In this document: positions 62,391 through 64,000 of the stretch, one piece after another
How the letters are laid out: each line of letters starts with the position of its first letter
Position numbering within the stretch: position 1 is the first letter of the stretch
From: Mesotoga sp. BH458_6_3_2_1
Lineage (GTDB): Bacteria; Thermotogota; Thermotogae; Petrotogales; Kosmotogaceae
NCBI RefSeq assembly: GCF_003664995.1
Contig: NZ_JFHL01000026.1
Location: 1-64,000 of the forward strand
Length of the DNA stretch: 64,000 nt
Reading direction: 5' to 3'
Notes under the pieces: generated by a model
Told to the model about the DNA's origin: nothing
Database searches by the model: none
What the model saw: only the letters and a program-made list of their open reading frames with translations
Translations under genes and position numbers: made by a program

Positions 62391-63323
62391 ATGAAAATGG
62401 ATTACAGAATGCGGAGATATGAGAATGAAGAGGATTATTGGAAGCTGAGAGAGTTCCTTAGGAAAGTTTTTAGGGCCAACGGACTGCGCGAGTACTCCTG
62501 GCATGTTGCTAGACTCGACTACTGGCGTTGGCATGTGATGGAGAACTGTTTGAAAGTCTATTCACTGAATGAGCATATAATATTTTGGGAAGACGGCAAT
62601 AAGAAGATTGTAGCGGCCGTCAACTGTGAGGGGTTCGGCGAGGTCCATTCTCAGGTGCATCCGTCTTTTGACTGCGAAGAGCTGGAAGAAGAGATGCTTG
62701 AAGTCTCGGAGAAGCATCTTTTTAGTGAGAAAGACGGAGTTAAGAGACTCTTGGTGTTCGCCGATTCTCAGGACAGAAGAAGGATAGAGATTTTGAAGAG
62801 AAGAGGTTATTCGCAAGTAGCTTGGCCAGAACATCAGCATCGACGAGACTTGAAAGGTCAACTTGCAGAAGTCTCGATCTCTAAAGGTTTCGAGATACGC
62901 TCTCTTGGAAATCCAGAAGAACTACCTTCCAGAAGCTGGGCCTCCTGGAGGGCCTTTCATCCTTCCGAGCCGGACGAAGAGTACGAGGGCTGGGAATGGT
63001 ATCTCAATATCCAGAAACAACCCCTGTACAGGAGAGATTTAGATATTGTCGCAGTTGCTCCCGGTGGCGAGATAGCCGGCTTCTGCACAATATGGTATGA
63101 TGACGTCACCAGAACCGGATATTATGAGCCGGTTGGGGTTGTACCGGAGTACCACAGGAGAGGTCTGGGAAAGGCAATGTTAACTGAAGGACTCCTCAGG
63201 TTAAAGAGAATGGGTGCGGTGAGAGCATTTGTTGGCGGATATTCAGAGGCAGCAAATGCACTTTATGACTCGGCAGTCTCGACGATCTGCGACTTAAACG
63301 TACCCTGGTTGAAAGTGTTATAA
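62391..63323 (+). CDS. GNAT-family N-acetyltransferase, probably tandem-domain
   Basis: The 310-residue protein has the acetyl-CoA loop VGVVPEYHRRGLGKAMLTEGL in its C-terminal half (about residues 244-264) with preceding IAGFCTIWYDDVTRTGYYEPV. The N-terminal half also looks like a degenerate GNAT fold (YENEEDYWKLREFLRKVFRA and a ...RRRIEILKRRGYSQV end) that lacks a clear CoA loop. The acceptor substrate is unknown. The ATG at 62391 follows GGTGGAGAG. Confidence 0.85.
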   Translation: MKMDYRMRRYENEEDYWKLREFLRKVFRANGLREYSWHVARLDYWRWHVMENCLKVYSLNEHIIFWEDGNKKIVAAVNCEGFGEVHSQVHPSFDCEELEEEMLEVSEKHLFSEKDGVKRLLVFADSQDRRRIEILKRRGYSQVAWPEHQHRRDLKGQLAEVSISKGFEIRSLGNPEELPSRSWASWRAFHPSEPDEEYEGWEWYLNIQKQPLYRRDLDIVAVAPGGEIAGFCTIWYDDVTRTGYYEPVGVVPEYHRRGLGKAMLTEGLLRLKRMGAVRAFVGGYSEAANALYDSAVSTICDLNVPWLKVL

Positions 63324-63395
63324 GACTTCACCACTGCAATACTCTTTATTTCCTGCCAATATTCTAGAGGACTCTAAAACAGGTAATGTACTTCT

Positions 63396-63424
63396 TTGCC
63401 TACAATCAAGTCTGGATGTATAAT
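63396..63424 (+). promoter_or_regulatory. Predicted promoter of the CpdB-like gene
   Basis: TTGCCT (63396-63401) and a perfect TATAAT (63419-63424) are 17 bases apart, about 75 bases upstream of the start codon. Confidence 0.72.
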
Positions 63425-63497
63425 AATAATCCAAAACGGTTGCTGCATTAACTCACATAGTAGAAAGCAGCCAGTATAGTGAAGGAGGAGAGGTTAG

Positions 63498-64000
63498 ATG
63501 CCTGAAAGAAGAAAGGTTCTGTCGCTTGTTCTGCTTATTCTGGTAGCTTTTTCGAGTGCGCTGTTTTCCGCTGCTGGCAAGTCTGTCCATAGCCTTGTCA
63601 TAATGGGTACAACAGACATGCATCAATACATAATGCCCTATGACTACATGGGGGACAAGCCGAATGAAAGTATAGGTCTTGCAAAGGTTTTCACGCTAAT
63701 TGAAAAGTTTAGGAGTGACAATCCGAACACTCTGCTCTTCGACACAGGTGACTTCATTCAGGGAAGCCTTGTCGGAGATTACGAGGCCGATGTGAATCCT
63801 CTTAAGGGATTCGACTTCCAGACCATCGTTCGCGCCTACAACTACATAGGATATGACGCAGTCTCTGTCGGAAATCACGATGTTACTGACTTTGGCCTGG
63901 AATTTTTTGAACGAGCGAAAAGCAATTCGGTTTTTCCCTGGGTGTCATCAAACATAAGGCTTGCAGATGATCCCAAGGGATTCTTGACCGACCCATACGT
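63498..64000 (+). CDS. CpdB-like 2',3'-cyclic-nucleotide phosphodiesterase/5'-nucleotidase, partial
   Basis: The gene starts at ATG 63498 after GGAGGAG and runs off the window end (167 codons visible). Residues about 6-25 form a signal peptide (VLSLVLLILVAFSSALFSA). The metallophosphoesterase motifs follow: TTDMHQYIMPYDYMGD, LLFDTGDFIQGS and VGNHDVTDFG. The MHQYIMPYDY pattern and the DTGDFIQGS spacing match the CpdB group, which hydrolyse 2',3'-cyclic nucleotides and 3'-nucleotides in the periplasm. This is a second exported nucleotidase besides the gene at 40235. Confidence 0.9.
   Translation, partial: MPERRKVLSLVLLILVAFSSALFSAAGKSVHSLVIMGTTDMHQYIMPYDYMGDKPNESIGLAKVFTLIEKFRSDNPNTLLFDTGDFIQGSLVGDYEADVNPLKGFDFQTIVRAYNYIGYDAVSVGNHDVTDFGLEFFERAKSNSVFPWVSSNIRLADDPKGFLTDPY

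Overview
The window looks like a chromosomal segment of a Thermotogota bacterium, most probably a Mesotoga- or Kosmotoga-like member. This is an inference from gene style: many sugar and peptide ABC operons, strong GGAGG ribosome sites with frequent GTG/TTG starts, an S9 peptidase, SLH-like anchoring, and repeat-rich intergenic islands. No rRNA or tRNA gene was seen, so placement cannot be confirmed from this window alone.

Layout. 1-8100 is an accessory, decaying region. It holds a TPR protein with internal 144-bp DNA repeats and an in-frame stop upstream, two near-identical alpha/beta hydrolase copies (one frameshifted by a 10-bp deletion) flanking a seven-bladed LVIVD propeller gene, and a DprA-like gene beside the truncated end of a RecQ-like helicase/phosphoribosyltransferase fusion. 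8117-19000 carries mostly single genes: a small basic protein, a glycogen-debranching-like enzyme, an S9 peptidase, a DUF5050 membrane protein, a DUF1254/DUF1214 protein, an SGNH hydrolase and an AraC regulator. 19000-23932 is a LacI-regulated operon (regulator, metallophosphoesterase, UgpB/A/E-like transporter without its own ATPase), headed by a 26-bp perfect palindromic operator. 24949-30537 is a complete oligopeptide ABC operon. 32004-38583 is a peptide/amino-acid breakdown operon (TldD, TldE, YheO-like regulator, RidA, MalY/PatB-type lyase, PepV-like dipeptidase). 40235-51038 holds an SLH-linked 5'-nucleotidase, a penicillin acylase overlapping lipB-lipA, an SnoaL/SDR/FAD-oxidoreductase group and a NUDIX/peptide deformylase pair. 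On the minus strand, 62064-53540 is an eight-gene operon with the parts list of an Lsr (autoinducer-2) or ribose-type system: two DeoC/LsrF-family aldolases, SorC/LsrR regulator, zinc alcohol dehydrogenase, RbsA-like ATPase, RbsC-like permease, binding protein and FGGY kinase. The window ends inside a CpdB-like 5'-nucleotidase.

The most unusual signal is non-coding. Directly after the two ABC operons lie tandem arrays of short hairpins (23973-24077 and 30577-30676): a constant 8-10 nt tag alternates with stems whose sequences differ from unit to unit while the pairing is kept. The surrounding islands (24080-24700, 30700-31900, 38590-39440) are built from several further hairpin families, including GTCAT...ATCT elements with interchangeable stems, double hairpins, and a 185-bp block present twice almost unchanged.
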